Below are positions 1 through 6,007 of a stretch of 17,753 bases of DNA, one piece after another; within the stretch, counting starts at the first letter, position 1; each line of letters starts with the position of its first letter. Origin of the DNA: Chitinophaga pinensis (GTDB taxonomy: Bacteria > Bacteroidota > Bacteroidia > NS11-12g > UBA9320); NCBI GenBank assembly GCA_945890595.1, contig CAMDCQ010000027.1, forward strand, positions 1 through 17,753. Reading direction: 5' to 3'. The position numbers and the translations under genes were made by a program. The notes under the pieces were generated by a model, which was not told where the DNA came from, did not search any database, and saw only the letters and a list, made by a program, of their open reading frames with translations.

Positions 1-468
1 AGAAATAACGGACGAAGGATTATCTACTTGTTTTAGCTCAAAATGATAGCCATAAATACTGCGGATTAAATCAAAATCCAAATAAGCAGGTAATTCTCCA
101 TGGTAGAGTATTAGAGTGTTTTGATGAAGCAAAAGGTTTTTTCGTAAGACCGCTAAAAGAGGTGCTGACTTAGAAGAAAAACTAATGACACACTCAGAAG
201 TTACTTTATTTAAATCGGCAATAACCCATTCTAGAATGCACGACAACGGGTGACCGAGCCGAATATAATCGTATGCCGTAGGGAGTTTGCTTAACGAAGA
301 AGTTTCTGCATTACCCGACTCATATAGTTCTTGGAACAAGTCTAAAAATTGCGTTTTAGCCAATTTTTCATCATAAATATCTAGCCTATGTGTGGTTAGA
401 TTTAACCAATCTTGAGGCATGTTTTGTACTACTGAATTTATGTACGGAAGCATTTTAGGGTTAACCAT
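1..468 (-). CDS. Unrecognised protein, N-terminal part (cut by window edge)
   Basis: The frame is open from an ATG at 468 to base 1, giving the first 156 residues; the C-terminus lies outside the window. There is no signal peptide or membrane segment, so the protein is probably cytoplasmic. It begins MVNPKMLPYINSVVQ and contains a distinctive block TAYDYIRLGHPLSCILEW around residues 75-92, followed by alternating hydrophobic stretches like an alpha/beta enzyme. I do not recognise the family with confidence. A large PLP-dependent (Cys/Met-metabolism type) enzyme is a weak guess from general appearance only, and no PLP lysine is visible in this part. The frame stays open a little upstream of the ATG, but no better start is visible. 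It is divergent from the DUF2400 gene across a 159-base gap. The coding call is firm; the function is not assigned. Confidence 0.7.
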   Translation of the reverse strand, partial: MVNPKMLPYINSVVQNMPQDWLNLTTHRLDIYDEKLAKTQFLDLFQELYESGNAETSSLSKLPTAYDYIRLGHPLSCILEWVIADLNKVTSECVISFSSKSAPLLAVLRKNLLLHQNTLILYHGELPAYLDFDLIRSIYGYHFELKQVDNPSSVIS

Positions 469-512
469 TCTAATTGTGGTGTAATAGGCCGGCAACTTAC
501 ATCAATTCCATT

Positions 513-538
513 TGTTTTGAAAGAATCACGTCAAAACA
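513..538. promoter_or_regulatory. 8-bp inverted repeat in divergent intergenic region
   Basis: Perfect 8-base arms TGTTTTGA (513-520) and TCAAAACA (531-538) are separated by 10 bases. The repeat lies 45 bases upstream of the minus-strand ATG at 468 and about 90 bases upstream of the plus-strand GTG at 628. No T-run follows on either strand, so it does not look like a terminator. The symmetry and position fit an operator for a dimeric regulator, but no regulator gene is in the window, and AT-rich arms like these can occur by chance. Confidence 0.3.
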
Positions 539-575
539 TTCCTTTATAAGCTACTGAATATAGTTAGAGATAATG

Positions 576-606
576 TTTGATTAGAACCATAAATATATAA
601 CATTTG
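576..606 (+). promoter_or_regulatory. Candidate Bacteroidota sigma-A promoter for the DUF2400 gene
   Basis: TTTG at 576-579 is followed 18 bases later by TAACATTTG (598-606). The Bacteroidota consensus is TTTG, about 19-21 bases, TAnnTTTG; the -7 box here has one extra base. Transcription would start near 612, leaving a leader of about 16 bases before the GTG at 628. Confidence 0.4.
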
Positions 607-627
607 AGGCGAGCAAAAGGCAATTAA

Positions 628-1371
628 GTGATTTCAACCCAACGTACATTAGATAAAATCTTAGAAGAGCTCAATCTGCAAGATTTTATAGAACATGATC
701 CTATTTTAATTCCCAAGCGATTTACAGGTAAAGAAGATATTGAGATTTCGGCATTTTTTGCGGCTACCTTAGCTTGGGGCCAGCGAAAAACCATCATCAA
801 CAACACGAACAAAATCATGCATTGGATGGGAGAGGAGCCTCATCGTTTTTTGGTAGAACACTCGGCTAAAGATCTTATCGTTTTTGAAAAGTTTGTGCAC
901 CGCACCTTTAATGCAACCGATATCTTATACTTCATAGAAGTACTAAAACGATGGTATCAAAATGGAGAATCTTTGGAAGATTATTTTACGGGGAATACGA
1001 TGCACGATAGAATTGCTCATTTTCACCACGCCTTTTTTGATAACGACTTTGTTTCTGATCGCACCAAAAAACACATCGCTAATCCAGCCAAAAACTCTTC
1101 GGCTAAGCGACTCAATATGTACCTGAGATGGATGGTTAGGAAAGGTGACATAGATTTTGGTTTATGGAAATCCATACATACCTCCGAACTAAAATGCCCA
1201 CTGGATGTGCATGTACAACGAGCCGCTTTTCACTTTAATCTGCTAACCAGAACCCAACAAGATTGGAAAGCAGTAACCGAGTTGTCTGATAATCTCTTAC
1301 TATTGGATCCAATGGATCCTATTAAGTATGATCTCGCGCTTTTTAAATGGAGTGAGCGGAAAATGGATTAA
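628..1371 (+). CDS. DUF2400 / TIGR02757 family protein
   Basis: A 247-residue cytoplasmic protein with no signal peptide. The N-terminal FIEHDPILIPKRF (around residues 20-32), the EDIEISAFFAATLAWGQRK block (36-54), and the C-terminal CPLDVHVQRAA and LDPMDPIKYDLALF blocks are hallmarks of DUF2400 (TIGR02757). This family is of unknown function and is scattered in Bacteroidota, spirochaetes and some proteobacteria, and the length is normal for it. The start is a GTG: an in-frame TAA lies directly before it (625-627), the next ATG (in MHWMGEE) would remove conserved residues, and AAAAGG sits 8-16 bases upstream. Its TAA overlaps the stop of the convergent pentapeptide gene on a shared TTAA. The C-terminal half loosely recalls helix-hairpin-helix DNA-repair folds, which is only a speculation. 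Family assignment is confident; no function is offered. Confidence 0.9.
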   Translation: MISTQRTLDKILEELNLQDFIEHDPILIPKRFTGKEDIEISAFFAATLAWGQRKTIINNTNKIMHWMGEEPHRFLVEHSAKDLIVFEKFVHRTFNATDILYFIEVLKRWYQNGESLEDYFTGNTMHDRIAHFHHAFFDNDFVSDRTKKHIANPAKNSSAKRLNMYLRWMVRKGDIDFGLWKSIHTSELKCPLDVHVQRAAFHFNLLTRTQQDWKAVTELSDNLLLLDPMDPIKYDLALFKWSERKMD

Positions 1372-1934
1372 GTTATTTTCAACTTGTACTTATCTAAAAG
1401 CCCAGCTAGACTTAATACTGAAAATTTTGCACCTGTCATAGTATTAAGGGATGGGTCTAGATTATAGTTAATCGCCGTACGAAAATCGGCTTGGGAAAGA
1501 TTGGTGCGTTCAAATGTGGCAGCATACAGGTCACACGTATCAAGACTAGCGTTGCTAAGGTCGGTTTCAACAAAATCTACATCCTTAAGCGAGCAATTAG
1601 AAAACCGGGTTTTACTTAATTTGAGTTGATAAAACGAACTATAATCCAAGATGCAATTGGTGAAAGTAAGTTCCAATAAAAAGCGATTGGCATCCGTAAA
1701 TTGAATACCCATTAGTTTACAATCAGTAAAGGTTACATTTTTAAATGCGGTATGCTTTATTTTGACATTAGTCAAGTTACAGCCAGAGAATGAACACTCC
1801 GAAAAACTTACTTCCGCCAGGTTTAATTCCGATAAATCACAATTAAGGAAGGTGCAATCTTCATAATCATTGCACAACGTTTCTGAAGTTAGTACACTAT
1901 TTTCGATAGAAACTTGATAAGCAGATTTATCCAT
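1368..1934 (-). CDS. Pentapeptide-repeat protein, Qnr-like
   Basis: A 188-residue protein built almost wholly of A(D/N)LXX-type pentapeptides: CTFLN-CDLSE-LNLAE-VSFSE-CSFSG-CNLTN and onward to about residue 155. Such runs fold as a right-handed quadrilateral beta-helix. The layout resembles Qnr/MfpA DNA-mimic proteins, which bind gyrase and topoisomerase IV: a short N-terminal coil, a non-repeat kink at ANRFLLEL (about residue 83), a second coil, and a C-terminal helix-like tail (SLAGLLDKYKLKI) where QnrB has its dimerising helix. At 188 residues it is slightly shorter than Qnr proteins (about 215). There is no signal peptide, so it is cytoplasmic. It sits 97 bases downstream of the YwqK-like gene, so it may be read from that operon or from its own unseen promoter. 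Gyrase protection is an inference; many pentapeptide proteins have other or unknown roles. Confidence 0.88.
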   Translation of the reverse strand: MDKSAYQVSIENSVLTSETLCNDYEDCTFLNCDLSELNLAEVSFSECSFSGCNLTNVKIKHTAFKNVTFTDCKLMGIQFTDANRFLLELTFTNCILDYSSFYQLKLSKTRFSNCSLKDVDFVETDLSNASLDTCDLYAATFERTNLSQADFRTAINYNLDPSLNTMTGAKFSVLSLAGLLDKYKLKIT

Positions 1935-1958
1935 GGTTGTGTTCTAGTTTAACTAAGG

Positions 1959-1977
1959 CAATAGGATAGGTCTATTG
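1959..1977 (-). other. Possible stem-loop in the leader of the pentapeptide gene
   Basis: CAATAG (1959-1964) and CTATTG (1972-1977) form a perfect 6-bp stem with a 7-base loop. On the minus-strand RNA it extends by two G-C pairs past one bulged base. It lies about 25 bases upstream of the ATG at 1934. A second small symmetry, TAGTTTAACTA (1945-1955), follows. No U-run follows, so it is not a classic intrinsic terminator. Chance occurrence is possible. Confidence 0.25.
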
Positions 1978-2031
1978 TCCAATATCCAGTATTATCCAGA
2001 TGTACGGTTAAATCACCATTCACCGCGGAAT

Positions 2032-3102
2032 TTACTTGAGGAGTACACCGCTGTCCCATTGCTCTTTCTTCCATTTTTTACCGTTGTGTTTCCAGTAATT
2101 CCAGGTGCCGTGCTTCATATCGTCTTTAAATTCACCTTCACACTTTCCGTATAGATTCGTTGCGCCCACTTTCCAAGGGCCATTTCGTTTGCCTTTGATG
2201 TAGCTTCCTTCATCCACGCCGCCTTCATTGAATTTATGTTCTACCCAAGGGCCTGTTTTTAAACCATCTTCGTAATCGCCATAAGTGTCTATACCTTCTT
2301 CTTTGTAATATTTATAGGCTCCGTTTAGAAGTCCGTTTTTGAAGGTCTTAACTTCAAGCGGACTACCACTCATTGTGTAAATGATTGTTTCACCTTCTAA
2401 CTTACCGTCTTGATAGGTTTCCTTGAGCATTAACGCACCTTCTAACGAGTAAACGAGTCTTTCACCCGTAGCAAAACCATCTCTATACTCACTCGTTTCA
2501 GCTACTTTTTCACTGATGTGATAGAGCGTGCTTAGTCCGTGTCTTACGCCGTTTTTATAATTAATCTCTTTACGTTTTGCGCCATCTCTGTCGTAGGAGG
2601 TAACTAATCCCTCGGGCAATCCATTTTTAAAATTCCCAACTTGCTCTTCCTTTCCATTGTCGTGATAAGTTACAAAGGGGCCTTCTTCTTTGCCGTTTAA
2701 AAACATAACCGTTTTCAGAGGCTCACCATTTGCCCTGTAGGCTCGGTAAGCGCCATGTAAAATACCCTCTCGATAAATGCAATCTACCTCAGGTAAACCA
2801 TTTCTATAAAACGTTTTGAAAACACCATGTCTCACTCCTTTTTTATATCCTATTTCTTGGTCTGGTTTTCCATCTTCATACCAGCTACTAAAAACACCAT
2901 CAATTTGTCCGTTCGTCCAATTAATGCGTTGCATGGGTTTGTTATTATTAGGCCAAAGCATTAGCGATTCGCCTGTAAAGGACTTCCCTTCGTAGTAGTA
3001 CGTGCCATCTTCTTGTTTTACCAGTTTAGCAAAGGCTACTTTGGTTTGTGCGAAGGTCATTATTCCGAGCAACAGCATGACAACTAGTGTTATTTTTCTC
3101 AT
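2032..3102 (-). CDS. Secreted MORN_2 / YwqK-type repeat protein
   Basis: A 356-residue protein with a clean Sec signal peptide (MRKITLVVMLLLGIMTFAQ), then about 13 tandem repeats of roughly 23 residues, each of the form G-x-x-x-G-x-x-x-x-Y-x-x-x-G followed by a Y-x-x-G turn (for example GVRHGVFKTFYRNG and GLPEGLVTSYDRDG). This is the MORN variant repeat (PF07661) that automated pipelines label 'toxin-antitoxin system YwqK family antitoxin'. That label is poorly supported here: the protein is exported and has no adjacent toxin. In eukaryotes MORN repeats bind lipids or act as scaffolds; the role of secreted Bacteroidota forms is not established. The gene follows the GT9 gene by 38 bases on the same strand, so it is probably in the same transcript, although a possible internal -7 box lies in the gap. 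Export to periplasm or surface is inferred from the signal peptide. Confidence 0.9.
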   Translation of the reverse strand: MRKITLVVMLLLGIMTFAQTKVAFAKLVKQEDGTYYYEGKSFTGESLMLWPNNNKPMQRINWTNGQIDGVFSSWYEDGKPDQEIGYKKGVRHGVFKTFYRNGLPEVDCIYREGILHGAYRAYRANGEPLKTVMFLNGKEEGPFVTYHDNGKEEQVGNFKNGLPEGLVTSYDRDGAKRKEINYKNGVRHGLSTLYHISEKVAETSEYRDGFATGERLVYSLEGALMLKETYQDGKLEGETIIYTMSGSPLEVKTFKNGLLNGAYKYYKEEGIDTYGDYEDGLKTGPWVEHKFNEGGVDEGSYIKGKRNGPWKVGATNLYGKCEGEFKDDMKHGTWNYWKHNGKKWKKEQWDSGVLLK

Positions 3103-3122
3103 GTATTCGTTTAGATTTTGGG

Positions 3123-3130
3123 CAAAGTTA
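3123..3130 (-). promoter_or_regulatory. Possible internal -7 box upstream of the YwqK-like gene
   Basis: On the minus strand TAACTTTG matches the TAnnTTTG -7 consensus exactly and ends 20 bases before the ATG at 3102. No TTTG is found at the expected distance upstream, so this is at best a weak internal promoter. Confidence 0.22.
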
Positions 3131-3140
3131 AATATTGTAA

Positions 3141-4121
3141 TTAATGTAAGACTTGGCAGTTTTTCACGACTTGTTCAACATTCTGTTTTTGCATACACTT
3201 AAAATGTCCGCGTGGACAGGAATTACTTCCTAGCTTACTGCAAGGGTTGCATTTTAAATCCACTTGATGATTGAAAATAGTTTGGGTTTGAACACGATAC
3301 GCATACATACCAAAAGAAGGGTGTGTGTTGCCCCAAAGACAGTGTATAGGCGTTTCAAAAGCAGAAGCAATGTGCATAAGCCCTGTATCTCCTGTAATTA
3401 AGTCCGAGGCATTTTTGATTACAAATGCAGATTCGTCTAATGTCAATTTATTGCATAGGTTTAGTACCGAATTAGGTAGCATATTGTCCATAATTTCTTT
3501 GGCTTTTGCCTCATCAGCATCGCCACCACCTAACAATACCACTGTGCCACCTAAATGTTTAATAGTATCTAAAATAACGTTTAACGGTATCTGTTTCGTG
3601 AAATACGTCCCGCCAATCGCAATGGCAACATAGGATTTAGGAACGAGATTATAATCAGATAATTGCAAGGATAGACTATCTGGAAAGAAGTAATCTACTC
3701 CTTTTTTATCATCCACTACAGCGAGTGATTTTAATGCTTCGAAATAACGATCTATAATGTGAAGTGGTGGGAGTAAGTTCCATTTAAACTGAACAAACAA
3801 CCACTTCTGAATATTGAGTTTGTTGAACGAAATCCACTTGGTTTTAAGCGTATTTTTAAGTAATCGCGTACGTACGTTTTTGTGTAAATCAATAACTAAA
3901 TCATAGTTTTCTAACACCAACTCAGTACACAAAGCTCTTGTGTCCTTATTCCAATATTTTACCTGATCAACATAAGGGTTATGAGCGACCAAGCTAGAAA
4001 ACGACTTTTTGGTCAGAAAATGTACCTCAGCACTCCCAAGTTGTTTTTTGACACACCGAATTACGGGTGTTGTTAATACAATATCACCAATAGAACTAAG
4101 CCGAATGATGAGTACTTTCAT
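3141..4121 (-). CDS. Glycosyltransferase family 9 (LPS heptosyltransferase-like)
   Basis: A 326-residue GT-B enzyme of the ADP-heptose:LPS heptosyltransferase family. The N-terminal domain opens with MKVLIIRLSSIGDIVLTTP, whose Asp13 matches the catalytic base of WaaC. The C-terminal domain carries IGGTYFTKQIP (169-179), a GGG turn (198-200) and the nucleotide-sugar loop GDTGLMHIASAF (244-255). Near the C-terminus is a four-Cys cluster at residues 291, 294, 302 and 309 (C-x2-C-x7-C-x6-C). The enzyme should act at the cytoplasmic face of the inner membrane on lipid A core or a similar glycan; donor and acceptor cannot be told from sequence. The ATG at 4121 is chosen because it forms an ATGA overlap with the upstream gene's stop, giving translational coupling. 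A frame from 4139 would add six non-conserved residues. Family confident, substrate unknown. Confidence 0.92.
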   Translation of the reverse strand: MKVLIIRLSSIGDIVLTTPVIRCVKKQLGSAEVHFLTKKSFSSLVAHNPYVDQVKYWNKDTRALCTELVLENYDLVIDLHKNVRTRLLKNTLKTKWISFNKLNIQKWLFVQFKWNLLPPLHIIDRYFEALKSLAVVDDKKGVDYFFPDSLSLQLSDYNLVPKSYVAIAIGGTYFTKQIPLNVILDTIKHLGGTVVLLGGGDADEAKAKEIMDNMLPNSVLNLCNKLTLDESAFVIKNASDLITGDTGLMHIASAFETPIHCLWGNTHPSFGMYAYRVQTQTIFNHQVDLKCNPCSKLGSNSCPRGHFKCMQKQNVEQVVKNCQVLH

Positions 4122-4537
4122 TGTTTTGGGGCGTACCACACCTCTTCATGAATAAAGGCATCTTCCATAATATAAGCAGCGGAGACACCATTTTCTATCA
4201 TGGCTATAATGACGTTTACATCATTACCTGCGGTATCCTTACCCGCCATAATATATTTGATTATACCGTACGATTTGGCTAAACGTTTTGGCATTCGACT
4301 CACGTCAAAATCGCCATCTCCAAAAAAAAGGTTGTAGAAGTTTTGGTTGTAGCACGTGTCAAAATCTATCTTATCTTTTTCGAAACGTGTCTTTTTATAA
4401 TAATCGATATAGACGTAATTGTCCGTTGCTATGGGCGCAAAGTATAAGGTGTCATCTAGTTGCAATTGAACTTCGTCCTGTGCAAATCCCTGCGAAATGG
4501 AAGCCAAAAGAACGAATAGAAGTATAATTTTTCTCAT
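4118..4537 (-). CDS. Small secreted protein of unknown function
   Basis: A 139-residue protein with a strong Sec signal peptide (MRKIILLFVLLASISQGFAQ); the mature part of about 119 residues begins near DEVQLQLDD. There is no lipobox cysteine at the cleavage site, so it is periplasmic or exported rather than a lipoprotein. The mature part is rich in Tyr, Asp and Phe (YVYIDYYKK, NFYNLFFGDGDFD) with a single Cys in FDTCYNQ, and ends in an apparent alpha/beta stretch (NVIIAMIENGVSAAYIMED). I recognise no family. It starts 5 bases after the NfeD-type gene ends and its TGA overlaps the ATG of the GT9 gene, so it is firmly embedded in an envelope operon. It is probably real, given the signal peptide, typical spacing and overlapping stop/start. 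No function is proposed beyond an envelope location. Confidence 0.85.
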   Translation of the reverse strand: MRKIILLFVLLASISQGFAQDEVQLQLDDTLYFAPIATDNYVYIDYYKKTRFEKDKIDFDTCYNQNFYNLFFGDGDFDVSRMPKRLAKSYGIIKYIMAGKDTAGNDVNVIIAMIENGVSAAYIMEDAFIHEEVWYAPKQ

Positions 4538-4541
4538 GATA

Positions 4542-5921
4542 TTAAAATGTTTTGACCACTAGGTATTGATTTTCGATGCGTTTAACTTGAATATTTTTAC
4601 CACTATCTACAAACTCACCGTCTGTCTTGGCTTCAAAAGTAATACCATTTAATTGTACTCTTCCCATCGGCCTAAGAGCGGTATGTGCAATTCCTTGCTC
4701 ACCTATAAGCGTGCTTAAATCAACGTTACTATGCTGTATTCCAGGAGCTTTAGCTATGGTATTGTGAAGTACAGCCTTTTGAAATAAAGTAGATTTGATA
4801 AAACGAGAACCGAAAAAATAGAGTAATAATGCAAAGCCTACAAGTGAAAACAAGACCGTTGCAATCGCATTGTTTATCTCTGTGGGTGAAACATCCCCAA
4901 AATCTAAGTTTACGTTGCGTATCATACTTAAGGTTAAGCCTGAAACTAAAAATATAATGCCACTGATTCCCGCAACTCCAAATCCTGGTATCACAAAAAT
5001 TTCTAACGCTAGCAGAACTAACCCCGATATAAATACTAAAATTTCCCAGTTTTCGGCAAAGCCATCCAAATATAATGGAGCAAAAAAAGCTATGGCCGCT
5101 GCTATAGATACCACGATAGGAACACCTAATCCCGGCGCTTGTAGCTCCAACACAATGCCACCAATAATCAGTAGGATTAAAATCATACGAAGCCAAGGAA
5201 GGGAAAGAATCGCTAAGCTATTATCTATGGCACTTGGTTCTACCGTGATTATTTCAGCATTCTCCAATCCTTTTAGTGCTACTATTTCTGAAATAGAAGC
5301 AACAATACCGTCACAATAACCCCATTTTAATGCTTCTTCCGTAGAAAGTGTAATTACCTTAGTAGAATCTACCAAACCCGGAACAATCATGCGTTCATCC
5401 ACCATTCCTTCTGCAATATCTGGATTTCGTTTGTAGATATAGGTAGAGTCGCCGTCTTTTACACTAAGTATTTTACCCTTGCTTTCTGCCGTGCTTCGTA
5501 TTTGCTTACGCATGTAGCTTTGGTATTTATCTGGCGCCTTTTCTCCCGTTTCTATAACTACGGTAGATGCCCCAATACTGGCACCTTTTCGCATATAAAT
5601 GGCATCACACGCAATAGATATTAGCGCTCCAGCACTGGCGGCATTGTTATCTATAAATACACACGTAGGTATCTTTGTATTTAGTAATCGAGATCTTACA
5701 GAGTCTGCATCTGTCACGTAACCTCCATACGTATTCATGTGAACGATTATTAAATCGGCATTTAACCTTTCGGCTTCGGCAACCGCTTGGCTGGTAATAC
5801 GCGTTGAGGTTCTATTTATTTCACTTTTTAGTTCAAAAACAATGACCTTGGGCTTATTTTGCTGACCGAAGTTTATCATCCAACTAAACACGAATAGTGC
5901 TATACTTAAAATGTGTTTCAT
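4542..5921 (-). CDS. NfeD-family membrane-bound serine protease (ClpP class)
   Basis: A 459-residue long-form NfeD protein. In order: signal peptide or N-terminal membrane helix (MKHILSIALFVFSWMINFG); a ClpP/crotonase-like protease domain (about 25-220); four or five membrane helices (about 240-371); and a C-terminal NfeD OB-fold (about 397-459, starting LIGEQGIAHTALRPMGRV). The nucleophile appears to be Ser96 in NNAASAGALIS. The likely dyad lysine is Lys132 in EKAPDKYQSY, by comparison with the Ser97/Lys138 dyad of archaeal PH1510. The usual TPGG oxyanion-region motif reads NTYGG (63-67). PH1510 cleaves the C-terminal region of the membrane partner stomatin; no stomatin gene is visible here. 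The ATG at 5921 is chosen over a GTG at 5930. It is probably the first gene of the minus-strand cluster, 4 bases ahead of the secreted 139-residue protein. Quality control of the envelope membrane is the likely role. Confidence 0.9.
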   Translation of the reverse strand: MKHILSIALFVFSWMINFGQQNKPKVIVFELKSEINRTSTRITSQAVAEAERLNADLIIVHMNTYGGYVTDADSVRSRLLNTKIPTCVFIDNNAASAGALISIACDAIYMRKGASIGASTVVIETGEKAPDKYQSYMRKQIRSTAESKGKILSVKDGDSTYIYKRNPDIAEGMVDERMIVPGLVDSTKVITLSTEEALKWGYCDGIVASISEIVALKGLENAEIITVEPSAIDNSLAILSLPWLRMILILLIIGGIVLELQAPGLGVPIVVSIAAAIAFFAPLYLDGFAENWEILVFISGLVLLALEIFVIPGFGVAGISGIIFLVSGLTLSMIRNVNLDFGDVSPTEINNAIATVLFSLVGFALLLYFFGSRFIKSTLFQKAVLHNTIAKAPGIQHSNVDLSTLIGEQGIAHTALRPMGRVQLNGITFEAKTDGEFVDSGKNIQVKRIENQYLVVKTF

Positions 5922-5966
5922 TTTGACCACAATACTAGTAATCCTTACTACAAAGTGAATAACTAA

Positions 5967-5999
5967 TTGTTTAATCCAGAATTATCGTTGATAAATTTG
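5967..5999 (+). promoter_or_regulatory. Candidate promoter for the LysM operon
   Basis: TTG (5967-5969), 22 bases, then TAAATTTG (5992-5999), an exact TAnnTTTG -7 box. Transcription would begin near 6005, leaving a leader of only a few bases before the ATG at 6008. The spacing is slightly long for the consensus. Confidence 0.5.
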
Positions 6000-6007
6000 C
6001 ATTCATA

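Noticed and set aside
1305..1320. Direct repeat of GGATCC near the end of the DUF2400 gene
   Set aside because: It is explained by the conserved protein motif LDPMDPIKYD, where two Asp-Pro pairs happen to use the same codons.
1929..1980. Intrinsic terminator between the YwqK-like and pentapeptide genes
   Set aside because: There is a small stem-loop (1959-1977) but no U-run after it, and the stem is short. I kept it only as a possible leader structure.
2032..3102. A toxin-antitoxin system suggested by the YwqK family name
   Set aside because: The protein has a signal peptide and no small toxin gene lies beside it. The neighbours are a glycosyltransferase and a pentapeptide protein.
3325..3633. 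A 102-codon plus-strand frame antisense to the GT9 gene
   Set aside because: It is fully contained within the GT9 coding region, and the GT9 motifs are intact across it. No promoter or family match is visible.
4750..5319. Open frames of about 150 codons on both strands within the NfeD-type gene
   Set aside because: They lie entirely inside a well-supported gene, have no recognisable domain or signal peptide of their own, and have Cys/Ser/aromatic-rich composition typical of out-of-frame translation.
5930..5937. Promoter for the NfeD operon (minus strand TAGTATTG)
   Set aside because: The -7 box has a mismatch and the only TTTG upstream (5951-5954) is 13 bases away, too close for this promoter class. 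The operon's promoter was therefore not assigned.
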